64,000 bases of DNA, from contig JAFDXR010000006.1 of assembly GCA_018267825.1 (NCBI GenBank), positions 20,975 through 84,974 of the forward strand, written 5' to 3'. Shown one piece after another: positions 26,729 to 35,907 of this stretch. Within the stretch, counting starts at the first letter, position 1. Each line of letters begins with the position of its first letter. The notes below the pieces were generated by a model. That model saw nothing but the letters and a program-made list of their open reading frames with translations. It ran no database searches and was not told the origin of the DNA. The position numbers and the translations under genes were made by a program. This DNA is from Bacteroidota bacterium (lineage in GTDB: Bacteria; Bacteroidota; Bacteroidia; B-17B0; Aurantibacillaceae).

Positions 26729-26885
26729 AGAAGTTTGTTTTAGGTGGTGAGGGATATTTAACAAACTTAGTAAAAGTCTGCTTATATCAAACCAGGTTTC
26801 CTGAAAAATGACAAACAATGCGTCCACATGCTTCTGCGGTTTCCTGAAACAATCCGTTTTATTTTACCGGCAATACTTCATTTCA

Positions 26886-28295
26886 TTAACCGGGTAATTG
26901 ATAATTCAACGAACCGTTTATATAGGTCAGCTCCATAAATAGTTTAATAAACTTCAGTTTATATTCCGCCAGTTTTACTTCTGCATCCAACCACTTATTC
27001 TCGCGTGAATTAAGCATGAACAAAGAACTTTCGCCTCCTGTAAATTTTAATCTTTCCGCTTCAAGAAGCAATTTACTGTAGGTCAGAGAGCGCTCTGCAT
27101 GACTGATCTGTCCGGCTACAATATGGATGGCTTCCTGCAGGTATTTTCTTTTAAACGTCAGTTGATTTTGTTTGTTGGCCGTTTCCAGTTCATTGTTTTT
27201 AACTTCCAGTGCAGACATTTTATATTCATTCCGTGGTTTTCTCAAAAACAATGGAAAGGAAAAATTGGCGCCCCATTTATAGGCATTCGCATTAAAACCT
27301 GCATAATTCAACGTATTCGGCGTGTTCAAAAAATTGTAATTCAGGTCGAGTACCGGTTTTATCATTTCACGCTTCAGTCTTTTTTCCGCCTCCAGTATCT
27401 TCTGCCTGGATACATATTGGGAAATAATGGGGTTATTGCTTCCTTCAAAAATCATGGCCTGTTGCACCTGTTTAAGAACAGACAAATAGACCGATTCGAG
27501 GCTGTCTGACAAATGACTTGCAGAAAGTGCCACCTGACCTGTCATTGGATTTAATACAGACAATTCATTCAACTTTTTTACAAGCTCCATACTTACAGCC
27601 TGTTTATCGAGCAGGCGGCCCTGATAAAGAATAGCAGCCTCAATGGTATCGACCGAAGGTCTTTCGCCGATTGCCGAAAGGTCTGCCACTCCCTTCAGAC
27701 GCTGATCCGCAAGATTGGTGAAGTAAGCATACAGGCCATTCATTTTTTTGGTAAAAAGCGCCTCCACATAGGTATTGGAAGCGGCGAACAAAAGTTCATT
27801 GAACTGTATCTTTTGTTCAGCAGTAAAATAATCGGCATAATGCCCGGCTTTTATGAATTCAGCCCGGCGTTTATCAAACATCAATCCCTGAAGCAAACTG
27901 GCTTCTAGGCCAATGTATGGAAGACCAGCAGAGGGCGTATTTTTTTCAGGATTCAAATAAACGCCCTGCCCGTATTGATATCCCACTTTCAGGTATTGCG
28001 CTGTAAATAATGGCTGCTTTAATTCTGCATTCCCAAATGTGTAATAATTGGAGGAGTTAAACTGTTTGCTTTCCATACCTGCCGACAACAGCGGATCATA
28101 GTTCCCCCGGGCAGCGTTGAAAAGTGATTGTCCATAGGCTCTGCTATTCTCTGCTTTGCAGGCCAATGGATTAGACTCCCTGATCGCATCCAGAAAAGAA
28201 TTATAATTGTAAGACACATCTGGTTGTGACACACAGATTGCACTAAACGCAACGAATACTATACTTACTTTATTTCTTGTCAGAAACCGCATCAT
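26886..28295 (-). CDS. TolC-family outer-membrane efflux protein
   Basis: About 469 residues from the ATG at 28295; a further upstream frame to 28376 is inside the previous gene. It begins with a hydrophobic leader (RNKVSIVFVAFSAICVSQ). The protein is mostly long amphipathic helices with the twofold-repeated outer-membrane efflux pattern (ending ALEVKNNELETANKQNQL, then EAERLKFTGGESSLFMLNSR). The C-terminal 'FxxGxSSLFxLNxRE' element is typical of TolC proteins. It overlaps the ABC-TMD/HlyD fusion gene by 26 bases and is its likely outer-membrane channel. Confidence 0.9.
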   Translation of the reverse strand: MMRFLTRNKVSIVFVAFSAICVSQPDVSYNYNSFLDAIRESNPLACKAENSRAYGQSLFNAARGNYDPLLSAGMESKQFNSSNYYTFGNAELKQPLFTAQYLKVGYQYGQGVYLNPEKNTPSAGLPYIGLEASLLQGLMFDKRRAEFIKAGHYADYFTAEQKIQFNELLFAASNTYVEALFTKKMNGLYAYFTNLADQRLKGVADLSAIGERPSVDTIEAAILYQGRLLDKQAVSMELVKKLNELSVLNPMTGQVALSASHLSDSLESVYLSVLKQVQQAMIFEGSNNPIISQYVSRQKILEAEKRLKREMIKPVLDLNYNFLNTPNTLNYAGFNANAYKWGANFSFPLFLRKPRNEYKMSALEVKNNELETANKQNQLTFKRKYLQEAIHIVAGQISHAERSLTYSKLLLEAERLKFTGGESSLFMLNSRENKWLDAEVKLAEYKLKFIKLFMELTYINGSLNYQLPG

Positions 28296-30504
28296 TTTTA
28301 ACCTTGTTTTTTGTTTTATAAAACTCCGGCGGAAATCCATTCGCTTTTCGCCATAATTCGTAAACCAGCGGAACATTCCTCAGCAGGGCAAATCCCTTAA
28401 CGCCACCGCCGATCTGAATGGCATCGGGCCAGCGATTGCCTTTGTTGATTGCCAGGACCCTGAATTTTCCATTGGATGATATAGCTTTGTCGAATGTGAC
28501 TATTTCGGCACTAAAGCTACCATAGCTCAATCCGGGCCAGCCGGAGAATACGAATGCAGGCCAGCCATCAAAGATCAACTGCACGGTTTGTCCTTTTTCA
28601 ATGAGCGGCAAATCCACCGGGTCGATATACAATTCAACCGCCTGTTCTTTCTGAACCGGCACAATGTTACAGATCATACCACCTTCCTTCACAATTTCAC
28701 CAATGCCTTTCAATGCCATGTTGTTCACATAACCATCCTGTGGGGCCAACACATAATAGTATGTATTTCTGAGAGCGTAGTTTGAAAGCTGATTCTGTAA
28801 CTTGGTCAAAGAACCCTCAGCTTCATAATACATAGATATTGTGCTGAACTTATCGGATTCCGCTTTCATGAGTTTTTCATTGTATTCCTGGGTTGTGGCA
28901 TGAAGCTCTATCTCCGCGATTAAAAGTTCGTTTTTTGTGGCGATGACTTTATTCTCAGCCGCAATCCGCCTGGCATAGACCTCCTGTACTTTCACTTTCC
29001 TGTTTTCCAGTTCCGTTTTTGAAATAACGCCTTTTGACAGCAACTCTTCAAAGCGTTTCATTTGTTCTTCTGCCACTTTATAATTGCCCGCCGTGGCCTT
29101 TACCTCTGCACTGTCGCTCGCCAGTTTCGCCTTTATCTGTATGATCTTATTCTTTATCTGTTCCGTTTTGAGGCGAAGCGACTTGTTAATAGCGTCGATC
29201 TGATTATTGATGGCTGCTGTCTTGCTTTCGTAAGAGCGGAGAGAAACTTCCTTGGATTTCACTTGTGCTTCGGATCTCTGCACCAGCAGCGAATCCATAT
29301 ACTCCTCCTTGATCTCCGATATAAAAGCAATCGTATCATTCTTCTTCACGAAGTCACCATCCCGGATGAACCATTTCTCGATCCTTCCTGCGATCCTGGA
29401 GGTGACCTGCTGGGGCTTGTTTTCCGGGTTCAGCACACTCACTTCGCCCGACATGCTCACACTCTGGGTCCAGGGTAGAAAAAGCGTTACCCCAAAAGCC
29501 AGTAACAGTGCATAAAACATCCATTTCATGGGCCTGGTAAAATAGGGACGATACACTTTTGCTGTTGCGCGCAGGTAATTCGTTTCTTCGGAACGCAGGT
29601 AAGATTCTTGCGGATTCTTCTCAAACAGAAGCTCCAGTTTATATAAGCCAGTCACCATGTCGTAGCACGTACCAAGACCACTGACCAGCTTTTCAACTGA
29701 ATTAATAACGAGGAGTATGATCACTTCAGAAGCCACAAACTGGCCAATATTCAGCTCTCCGGCCTGAACAAGATATGCCCCAAAGAAGAGCAAAACACCG
29801 GCAAAGAGAATTTTGAAAAACAATATTCCTTTGTACTGCTTTTCAAATGCATGGTAATACTCCTTCCTATAATCAATATACCGGTTCAGCTCAGCATCGA
29901 TTTGCGCTTCGTGGAGTTCCCCGGAACTCAGGGTTGCAAAGATCTGATACTTCTGCGTGGAGGTGTTCAGATTGGCGTTCTGAGCCCGTTTGCCATAACA
30001 GGCAATGATAAGATAGAAAACCACTCCGAGAACAACAGAGAACAGAAAGAACCAATTGCTGTAAGCCGGAAGCAAAAGAATCCCAAAAACCACGCTTATA
30101 ACTGAAAATGAAAAATCAAGCAGAATTTTACCAATGCCTTTCTGCAGGGTGACCACTTCAAAAAAATGCGCGATCTTTTTATGCACCCCACGCTCATTGC
30201 CGGTAACCATTGCGATGCGCTCCGTGAGGTTGCAAAATATGCGCTCCTGAAGCGTTTCATTGAGCCGCATTTGCCATAGCTGCAAAAGACCGATGAACAA
30301 TATTACAGCAAGCGTCAGCAAACTTAACAATACGAGTGAAGCAGAAAAACGACCGGCCATGGTGTATGTAATAATTCCCTGGATCGTCAGCGGAATGGTC
30401 ATATACAACACGCCCTGGAGCATGGCAAGGGCATAAATATTATAAACCACTTTCTTTTCCCTGCTGAGCCACTTAAACAGCAGTTTTGTTTTATCACTTA
30501 TCAT
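28270..30504 (-). CDS. ABC-exporter membrane domain fused to HlyD-type adaptor, no ATPase
   Basis: A 744-residue fusion. Residues ~1-300 look like the six-helix membrane domain of a type I ABC exporter (VYNIYALAMLQGVLYMTIPL start, then the ELNIGQFVASEVIILLVI helix), but no Walker A, signature or Walker B motif follows. Instead a membrane anchor (~330-350, MKWMFYALLLAFGVTLFLPW) leads into a HlyD/membrane-fusion domain. This has a lipoyl half (SRIAGRIEKWFIRDGDFVKK), a long coiled coil (~400-560) and the second half (VLAPQDGYVNNMALKGIG). With the overlapping TolC gene it should form an envelope-spanning exporter. The ATPase must come from another locus, or the membrane domain has lost transport function. 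Confidence 0.8.
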   Translation of the reverse strand: MISDKTKLLFKWLSREKKVVYNIYALAMLQGVLYMTIPLTIQGIITYTMAGRFSASLVLLSLLTLAVILFIGLLQLWQMRLNETLQERIFCNLTERIAMVTGNERGVHKKIAHFFEVVTLQKGIGKILLDFSFSVISVVFGILLLPAYSNWFFLFSVVLGVVFYLIIACYGKRAQNANLNTSTQKYQIFATLSSGELHEAQIDAELNRYIDYRKEYYHAFEKQYKGILFFKILFAGVLLFFGAYLVQAGELNIGQFVASEVIILLVINSVEKLVSGLGTCYDMVTGLYKLELLFEKNPQESYLRSEETNYLRATAKVYRPYFTRPMKWMFYALLLAFGVTLFLPWTQSVSMSGEVSVLNPENKPQQVTSRIAGRIEKWFIRDGDFVKKNDTIAFISEIKEEYMDSLLVQRSEAQVKSKEVSLRSYESKTAAINNQIDAINKSLRLKTEQIKNKIIQIKAKLASDSAEVKATAGNYKVAEEQMKRFEELLSKGVISKTELENRKVKVQEVYARRIAAENKVIATKNELLIAEIELHATTQEYNEKLMKAESDKFSTISMYYEAEGSLTKLQNQLSNYALRNTYYYVLAPQDGYVNNMALKGIGEIVKEGGMICNIVPVQKEQAVELYIDPVDLPLIEKGQTVQLIFDGWPAFVFSGWPGLSYGSFSAEIVTFDKAISSNGKFRVLAINKGNRWPDAIQIGGGVKGFALLRNVPLVYELWRKANGFPPEFYKTKNKVKNDAVSDKK

Positions 30505-30682
30505 ATTCTCTCAGAAGAAAAACAGGATTAAATTTAAATTGTCACTTCATTATCTTTTCTAGGTAATCATCCGGAAAAACCACTGCTCCTATTGATAGCA
30601 TTGATCTGTGTCTTTATTACCATATAGCTCAACGGTGAGACGTTGGTAAAGCGGATGGGTTTTTTTCTTTTCATATAAATGA

Positions 30683-31639
30683 TTATTTGATGAATGACAA
30701 ATACAAGGGCATACCAAGCGTGATGTTCAGCGGGAATGTAACCGCAAGGGCCATGGGCAGATAAAGGCCCGGATTTGCTTTAGGTACTGCCAGTTTCATG
30801 GCCGCCGGTACAGCAATGTAGGAAGCACTTGCCGCCAGGACCGCAAAAATAAACCGGTTGGCTACATCTGTTGTCACGAAACCACTGAGCAATGCAACCA
30901 CCGAGCCATTAACCAGGGGAACTATGATTGCAAATAGCAGGGGAAATAAACCATGAGAAGAAAAGGAACTTAATTTTCTTCCGCTGGAGATGCCCATATC
31001 GAGCAGGAAAATAGCCAGGAAACCTTTAAAGATATCGGTTGTAAAAGGTTTAATTCCTTCTGCCTGCTTGGCATTCGCAAAGTATCCGATAACCAGGCTG
31101 CCAACAATCAATAACACACTCCCGTTGGTAAAGGAATGCAGGATCAGTGACTTGCGGTTAATCACTTTCGACTCATCCTGCGCATAGATAGAGAAAAGCA
31201 CGAGGGCAGAGATAATAGCCGGCGACTCCATCAATGCCATCACCGCTACCATGTGGCCATGCAATTCCATTTTTTGAGACTCGAGGTAAGAGACCCCGGT
31301 TACAAATGTGACGGCGCTAACCGATCCATAAGCTGCTGCAATGGCCACCGCATCGTAAACCGACAACTTCCGCCTGAGGATAAAAAACGTGTATACCGGA
31401 ATCAAGACACTCAGGCCGACACCAAACAACATCGTAAACAGGATTTCAGAGGTCATTGTTTCATTCGACAATTCCTGACCGCCTTTAAATCCAATGGCAA
31501 ACAGAAGATAGAGTGAAATAAACTTGGACGAGTTCGCAGGGATCTCGAGATCACTTTTGATTTTTACTGCGATGATGCCCAAAAGAAAAAACATAAACGC
31601 GGGGTTTGTAATATTGGATATAAGTAAATCCAGATTCAT
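30683..31639 (-). CDS. SbtA-type sodium-dependent bicarbonate permease
   Basis: A 318-residue protein with about ten membrane helices in two similar halves, matching the SbtA family of sodium/bicarbonate symporters (N-terminal FFLLGIIAVKIKSDLEIP, then AAAYGSVSAVTFVTGVSYLE and AASASYIAVPAAMKLAVPKA). SbtA proteins bring bicarbonate into the cytoplasm. It is the last gene of the icd-led operon, 5 bases after dihydroorotase. That fits a need for bicarbonate in carbamoyl phosphate and carboxylation reactions. No SbtB-like regulator is adjacent. Confidence 0.88.
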   Translation of the reverse strand: MNLDLLISNITNPAFMFFLLGIIAVKIKSDLEIPANSSKFISLYLLFAIGFKGGQELSNETMTSEILFTMLFGVGLSVLIPVYTFFILRRKLSVYDAVAIAAAYGSVSAVTFVTGVSYLESQKMELHGHMVAVMALMESPAIISALVLFSIYAQDESKVINRKSLILHSFTNGSVLLIVGSLVIGYFANAKQAEGIKPFTTDIFKGFLAIFLLDMGISSGRKLSSFSSHGLFPLLFAIIVPLVNGSVVALLSGFVTTDVANRFIFAVLAASASYIAVPAAMKLAVPKANPGLYLPMALAVTFPLNITLGMPLYLSFIK

Positions 31640-31644
31640 CGTCT

Positions 31645-32994
31645 TTATCTGTTTTGGTTAAAAATTAATCGGTGAACATGCCTTTGATTCGTCCATTTTC
31701 CGGACCGGAGTATCATGGAGCCATTTACCATGACGGTATCAATCACCCCTCTGAGTGTTTCATGCTCAAAAGGTGACCAGCCACATGTGTATAGCAAATC
31801 ACTGCCGGCGATTGTGTGAGCTGCATGCAGGTCGAATAAAACCAGATCGGCATAATATCCCTCCCGGATATACCCCCTGTCCCTGATACAAAAAATATCT
31901 GCCGGATGATGGCTCGTCTTTTCCACCATATCCTCCAGCGAAATTTCTCCGCGGTGGTAAAGCTCGGTCAGCACCGGCAATGTATGCTGAACGGATGGCG
32001 CACCGGACTTGCTATTGAAGTAATCCGTTAGTTTTTCGGTTAAAAGATGGGGGGCGTGATCTGTTGCAATCGTGTCGATCCGGTTACTTCTGATGGCTTC
32101 CAGAAGCTGAACCCGGTCCTGCTCACTCTTGATCGAGGGATTCCATTTGATGCGCATGCCTTTTTTCCCGTAATCGCCTGAATTGAAATAAAGGTGATGA
32201 ATGCAGGCTTCTGCTGTAATACGCTTATGGCCGGAAGCGATAGCATGATCAAATAAACTGGTTTCAACTCCTGTTGACACATGAAGGATATGCAGCCTCG
32301 CATTGTATAACCTGGCCATCTCCACCACCCTGCCGGTAGCCGCATAACAGGCTTCTGAACTCCGGATCTCCGCATGCATGTGAGCTTGTATATTCTTTCC
32401 ATGAAGGGCTCTGTATGCTGTTTCATTTTTCCCGATGATGTTCTCATCTTCACAATGCAAGGCAATTAAAGAACCGCTCCTCGAAAACAGCTCCTTCAGA
32501 TAAGCGGGATTGTTGCACAACAGAGAATCCTTCTGATCAAAATAAAGTCCATCGTCGGTGAGCCCGCACACCAGTGCATTATCGACCCTCAAGGCCTCTT
32601 CCAGGTTTTGCGCATTCAGTCCAAAATAAAAGGAATAATTGGCGTAAGACGACTGAGATGCAAGTCTGTATTTCTCCTCCAAATGCTCCATGGTGGTAGC
32701 ATTCGGCAACGTATTGGGCATTTCCATGTACGAAGTCACGCCGCCTGCCACAGCCGCTTTTGATTCACTGTCGATCGTTCCTTTGTAACTCAGACCAGGT
32801 TCCCGAAAATGAACATGGGTATCAATCAAACCCGGGATCAGGTATAATCCTGAAGCATCGATTACTTCATCATGAGGCTTTGCCTGAATGGAAGATCCAA
32901 CATGTTCTATGCGTTCGCCACGGACCAGAACATCTCCCTGGCTGATCTGACCTTCATTAATAATGGTGGCGTTTTTTATCAATTGATTTTTCAT
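31645..32994 (-). CDS. pyrC: Dihydroorotase
   Basis: A 449-residue amidohydrolase that cyclises carbamoyl aspartate to dihydroorotate in pyrimidine synthesis. The metal site is LIDTHVHFREPG (His60, His62). Further motifs are AAVAGGVTSYMEMPNT, IALHCEDE, LHILHVSTG and the catalytic TIATDHAPH. The residue pattern fits class I dihydroorotases rather than allantoinase. It sits 3 bases after the DUF6671-like gene and 5 before the bicarbonate permease. Bicarbonate is a substrate two steps earlier in the same pathway. Confidence 0.92.
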   Translation of the reverse strand: MKNQLIKNATIINEGQISQGDVLVRGERIEHVGSSIQAKPHDEVIDASGLYLIPGLIDTHVHFREPGLSYKGTIDSESKAAVAGGVTSYMEMPNTLPNATTMEHLEEKYRLASQSSYANYSFYFGLNAQNLEEALRVDNALVCGLTDDGLYFDQKDSLLCNNPAYLKELFSRSGSLIALHCEDENIIGKNETAYRALHGKNIQAHMHAEIRSSEACYAATGRVVEMARLYNARLHILHVSTGVETSLFDHAIASGHKRITAEACIHHLYFNSGDYGKKGMRIKWNPSIKSEQDRVQLLEAIRSNRIDTIATDHAPHLLTEKLTDYFNSKSGAPSVQHTLPVLTELYHRGEISLEDMVEKTSHHPADIFCIRDRGYIREGYYADLVLFDLHAAHTIAGSDLLYTCGWSPFEHETLRGVIDTVMVNGSMILRSGKWTNQRHVHRLIFNQNR

Positions 32995-32997
32995 CGT

Positions 32998-33828
32998 TTA
33001 TGGGTTACAGAAATCGCAGTACATGGGATCTTCAAATTGTTTTTGATGCGGATAAAGAATCTCATTCCGGTGGCCGCAGTTTTTACAGGTCCGAATATGT
33101 TTGAGAGAGGAGCGTGTCGGGAGGTGACATAATTCACAGGGAAGCCCCGGCTCTGCGTCTGTGACTACAAAACCGGGCATTCCACATGCCGGGCATGAAG
33201 ATTTTATTGCCGCTACCAGCTTATGTGCACAGGCCTCAATAACACGCATGCGCGTTGGATTGAAGTGCGCACGCATATCCGTTTCAACCTTTACGGGCAC
33301 ACCAATGCATAAAGCCTGATTGAATTTCTCCGACAGTTTATCCCAATCCGCAATGCCCTTTGCTATAACACGGCCCGAAAGGTCTTTCAGAATCAAGCCG
33401 TGAGACGGAAACCGCGCACGCAAAGCAAATTGTTTCAGGGCTTCAAAATCCTGTACATCATCCCCTGCAAAATTGGTTTTTGTACTTAGCTCCCTGACAA
33501 CAATTTCGATGTGATGTTTCCGGTCGCAGAAAAACAAGATTTCTTCATCGCAGGGAATAAAACCAACAACAGGATGAGAACCGAAAGATCCCTCACTCGA
33601 TACGGCGAGGTCACACCCTGTGAGGGCCATGGCCCGGATACATTTCTGCCTGGCTGCCTCCACAGGTGTGCCCGATCTTTCAATCTCCCCTGTAAAAGTT
33701 CCCATGAGATCTGTGTTTAGTTCGCTGCACGTGAAACAACGCACACCAAGAGCCTGCTCCAATACAGGAGCAATGAACGTTTCTTTTTGATGCATGGTTG
33801 CTATACACAGATCTCTGCCGTCGAACAT
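32998..33828 (-). CDS. DUF6671-like protein with two zinc-ribbon Cys clusters
   Basis: A 276-residue cytoplasmic protein resembling the uncharacterised DUF6671 family (start MFDGRDLCIATMHQKETFIA). The C-terminal third carries four Cys pairs able to bind zinc: CPACGMPG, LPCELCHLP, CKNCGHRN and YCDFCNP. The N-terminal part has conserved acidic and SSEGSFG elements that suggest a small-molecule or nucleotide site, but no function is known to me. It lies between two tiny genes and dihydroorotase with 2-3 base gaps, so it belongs to the operon. Confidence 0.7.
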   Translation of the reverse strand: MFDGRDLCIATMHQKETFIAPVLEQALGVRCFTCSELNTDLMGTFTGEIERSGTPVEAARQKCIRAMALTGCDLAVSSEGSFGSHPVVGFIPCDEEILFFCDRKHHIEIVVRELSTKTNFAGDDVQDFEALKQFALRARFPSHGLILKDLSGRVIAKGIADWDKLSEKFNQALCIGVPVKVETDMRAHFNPTRMRVIEACAHKLVAAIKSSCPACGMPGFVVTDAEPGLPCELCHLPTRSSLKHIRTCKNCGHRNEILYPHQKQFEDPMYCDFCNP

Positions 33829-33830
33829 GG

Positions 33831-34127
33831 TTATTTTCGTTTTGGTTTGCGCGTTACAAATTCCATTTTAACCATGCAGTCCAGCTTTACATTCAATTCA
33901 GGATCGCTCAGGGTTTGGAGGCTCTTCACCAATCGTTCCAATGACCCGATCAGCTCCTGCTTTCTCGTATTATCTACCCCGGATTCTTTACCCGTCTTGA
34001 CATACGTACTGAAAGAGGACAATGTATGCATCTGTATCTTACTCCGGAATAAGGTTGTAAGCACTTCCCTGGCTTGCTCCGGCGTAAAAATGCCTTTTAT
34101 GAGCGCTTCTTTATGCGTGGTTTTCAT
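33831..34127 (-). CDS. Small unknown protein, paralogue of its upstream neighbour
   Basis: A 98-residue protein from the ATG at 34127, which overlaps the preceding stop by one base. Its N-terminus (LIKGIFTPEQAREVLTTLFR) aligns with that of the 82-residue protein encoded just upstream (LLKGSFTKEEAISLLTRLVD), so the pair arose by duplication. It is helical, basic at the C-terminus (TRKPKRK), with no known domain. The position inside the icd-SbtA operon suggests a regulatory or assembly role, which is inference only. Confidence 0.7.
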   Translation of the reverse strand: MKTTHKEALIKGIFTPEQAREVLTTLFRSKIQMHTLSSFSTYVKTGKESGVDNTRKQELIGSLERLVKSLQTLSDPELNVKLDCMVKMEFVTRKPKRK

Positions 34128-34375
34128 CACAAAATAATTTCACTGTTCAACTCAATCCTTCCCTGCTGCTTTTCGATATGAAGCCTGGCTTCATAAAGCT
34201 CTTTCTGCAATTGTTTGATGCGGTTTTCACGCATTTTGATATCTTCTTCGCTCGACGTCTGATGAATTTTATCCTCATGGTATTTGATCTTTACATCGAC
34301 CAGTCGTGTTAAGAGGCTGATGGCTTCTTCTTTTGTGAAACTGCCTTTTAATAATTGAAGGTTGTGTGTTTTCAT
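34127..34375 (-). CDS. Small helical unknown protein, paralogue of its downstream neighbour
   Basis: An 82-residue protein. The N-terminal ~30 residues contain the shared 'KGxFTxEEAxxLLTxLxxxKIxxH' pattern. The C-terminal half is a charged coiled coil (RENRIKQLQKELYEARLHIE). It begins 12 bases after isocitrate dehydrogenase and overlaps the next gene by one base. No family is recognised. Confidence 0.7.
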   Translation of the reverse strand: MKTHNLQLLKGSFTKEEAISLLTRLVDVKIKYHEDKIHQTSSEEDIKMRENRIKQLQKELYEARLHIEKQQGRIELNSEIIL

Positions 34376-34387
34376 ATCTGTATTGTT

Positions 34388-35821
34388 TTATTGTCCCTGA
34401 CCCAGTGAATAAGCGGCTTTACCATTGAAATTGTAGAGGTTCTCGGTTTTGATCACATCCAACCCGGCATCCATTGTTTTCATCATCACGTCCAGTACCT
34501 CCTTCGGTTGTACCTGATTGCCGTTTTTTGCCTTAAACCGGCAGCGCCAGTGATCTGTGCAAAACGTTTCTTTCATTCCTTCCGGCCATACTTTAATGCC
34601 ACGGTTGCTGATCATGCTCAGCTGAAGGTTTGTTCCGGTCATTTTCGAAAGTTTCTCGCCGATTTCATTCGGATCCAGGCCCTTCCAATGAATGAATACG
34701 TCAACACCCATCAATTCTTTAGGCTGAGATTCTTTTCGGGCATAGGGCTTGAGATGAATCGGTTTATTTTCGAAGCGGACCTCGCGGAGTTGTTGAGGCT
34801 TCTGTCCAAGGCGCTCGATGATCGCATCGGCGAACTCCGCCGTTCCCACTTTTTGGCGGCTTTTACCTTCCTTATAGATATCGTAGGTATGAATGCCGTC
34901 TTCGATGGTTTTCAGCCAGGCATTCTGAATTTTTTCAGCCGCTGCCGTTTCCCCGATATGATTCAGCATCATGATCGCGCCTTGTAGCAGACCGGATGGG
35001 TTTGCCACATTTTGCCCTGCTCTTCGCGGTGCCGAACCATGAATAGCTTCGAACATACTGCATTCTTCACCGATATTGGCAGACCCTGCAAGACCCACCG
35101 ATCCTGCGATCTGCGCTGCAACATCCGACAACACATCGCCGTAAAGATTCAAGGTTACAATCACATCGAACACTTCCGGTGTGTCTGCCATTTTTGCCGC
35201 ACCAATATCTATGATCCAATGTTCTTTTTCTATTTCAGGATACTCCAGCCCGATTTCATCAAATACCTGGTGAAACAAGCCATCGGTTTGTTTCATGATA
35301 TTGTCTTTTGTGAAACAGGTTACTTTTTTGCGACCATATTGCCTGGCGTATTCAAAAGCATAGCGGATAATTTTTTCGCAACCGGGCCGGCTGATCAGTT
35401 TCAGGCACTGCACCACTTCATCGGTTTGCTGATGCTCGATTCCTGCATAGAGGTCTTCTTCATTCTCGCGGATAATCACGAGGTCCATTTCCTGATGTTT
35501 TGTGGAAACAAAAGGATAATAGCTCTTACACGGCCTGACATTGGCATAAAGTCCGAGCATTTTACGGGTTGTGACATTCAGGCTCTTATAACCACCGCCC
35601 TGCGGTGTGGTGATCGGGGCTTTCAGAAATACTTTATTCTTTCTGATAGAATTCCAGGATTCGGAACTGATCCCGGATGTATTTCCTGCCAGATAAACTT
35701 TTTCGCCGACTTCGATTTCTTCGAAATCCACATGAGCCCCGGAGGCTTTAATGATTTTCAATGTGGCATCCATAATTTCCGGACCGATGCCGTCGCCCTT
35801 TGCTACTGTGATTGTTCTCAT
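34388..35821 (-). CDS. icd: Isocitrate dehydrogenase, long form
   Basis: A 477-residue beta-decarboxylating dehydrogenase that oxidises isocitrate to 2-oxoglutarate and releases CO2. Motifs: AKGDGIGPEIM at the start, YANVRPCKSY (substrate Arg), DLVIIRENEEDLYAGIEH, FTKDNIMKQTDG, the metal-binding NLYGDVLSDVAAQIAG, and EAIHGSAPRRAGQNVANP at the cofactor site. A ~140-residue C-terminal extension follows the core, as in the Thermus/Rickettsia-type enzymes. NAD or NADP use cannot be fixed by eye. It is the first gene of a six-gene operon and divergent from a LysR regulator. Confidence 0.92.
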   Translation of the reverse strand: MRTITVAKGDGIGPEIMDATLKIIKASGAHVDFEEIEVGEKVYLAGNTSGISSESWNSIRKNKVFLKAPITTPQGGGYKSLNVTTRKMLGLYANVRPCKSYYPFVSTKHQEMDLVIIRENEEDLYAGIEHQQTDEVVQCLKLISRPGCEKIIRYAFEYARQYGRKKVTCFTKDNIMKQTDGLFHQVFDEIGLEYPEIEKEHWIIDIGAAKMADTPEVFDVIVTLNLYGDVLSDVAAQIAGSVGLAGSANIGEECSMFEAIHGSAPRRAGQNVANPSGLLQGAIMMLNHIGETAAAEKIQNAWLKTIEDGIHTYDIYKEGKSRQKVGTAEFADAIIERLGQKPQQLREVRFENKPIHLKPYARKESQPKELMGVDVFIHWKGLDPNEIGEKLSKMTGTNLQLSMISNRGIKVWPEGMKETFCTDHWRCRFKAKNGNQVQPKEVLDVMMKTMDAGLDVIKTENLYNFNGKAAYSLGQGQ

Positions 35822-35862
35822 GGTTGTTTTGTTTATTGATGCAAAATTGAAACTATTCGTTC

Positions 35863-35888
35863 ATATATTTTTATTTATATTTGATATA
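35863..35888. promoter_or_regulatory. Candidate LysR operator between icd operon and lysR
   Basis: The 86-base divergent gap contains three half-sites arranged ATATA-N8-TATAT-N3-ATATA (35863-35867, 35876-35880, 35884-35888). LysR-type regulators often bind such A/T dyads near a divergent target promoter. The AT richness of the gap makes chance plausible. Confidence 0.35.
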
Positions 35889-35907
35889 TCGACTATAACA
35901 AATAATT

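Noticed and set aside
30567..30674. A 35-residue minus frame after SbtA
   Set aside because: Too short, no ribosome-binding site or domain; it may simply be the operon trailer with a small CAACG/CGTTG hairpin.
34508..35839. Long + strand frames opposite isocitrate dehydrogenase
   Set aside because: Antisense shadows of a well-supported gene; Cys/His/Phe-rich composition and no family match.
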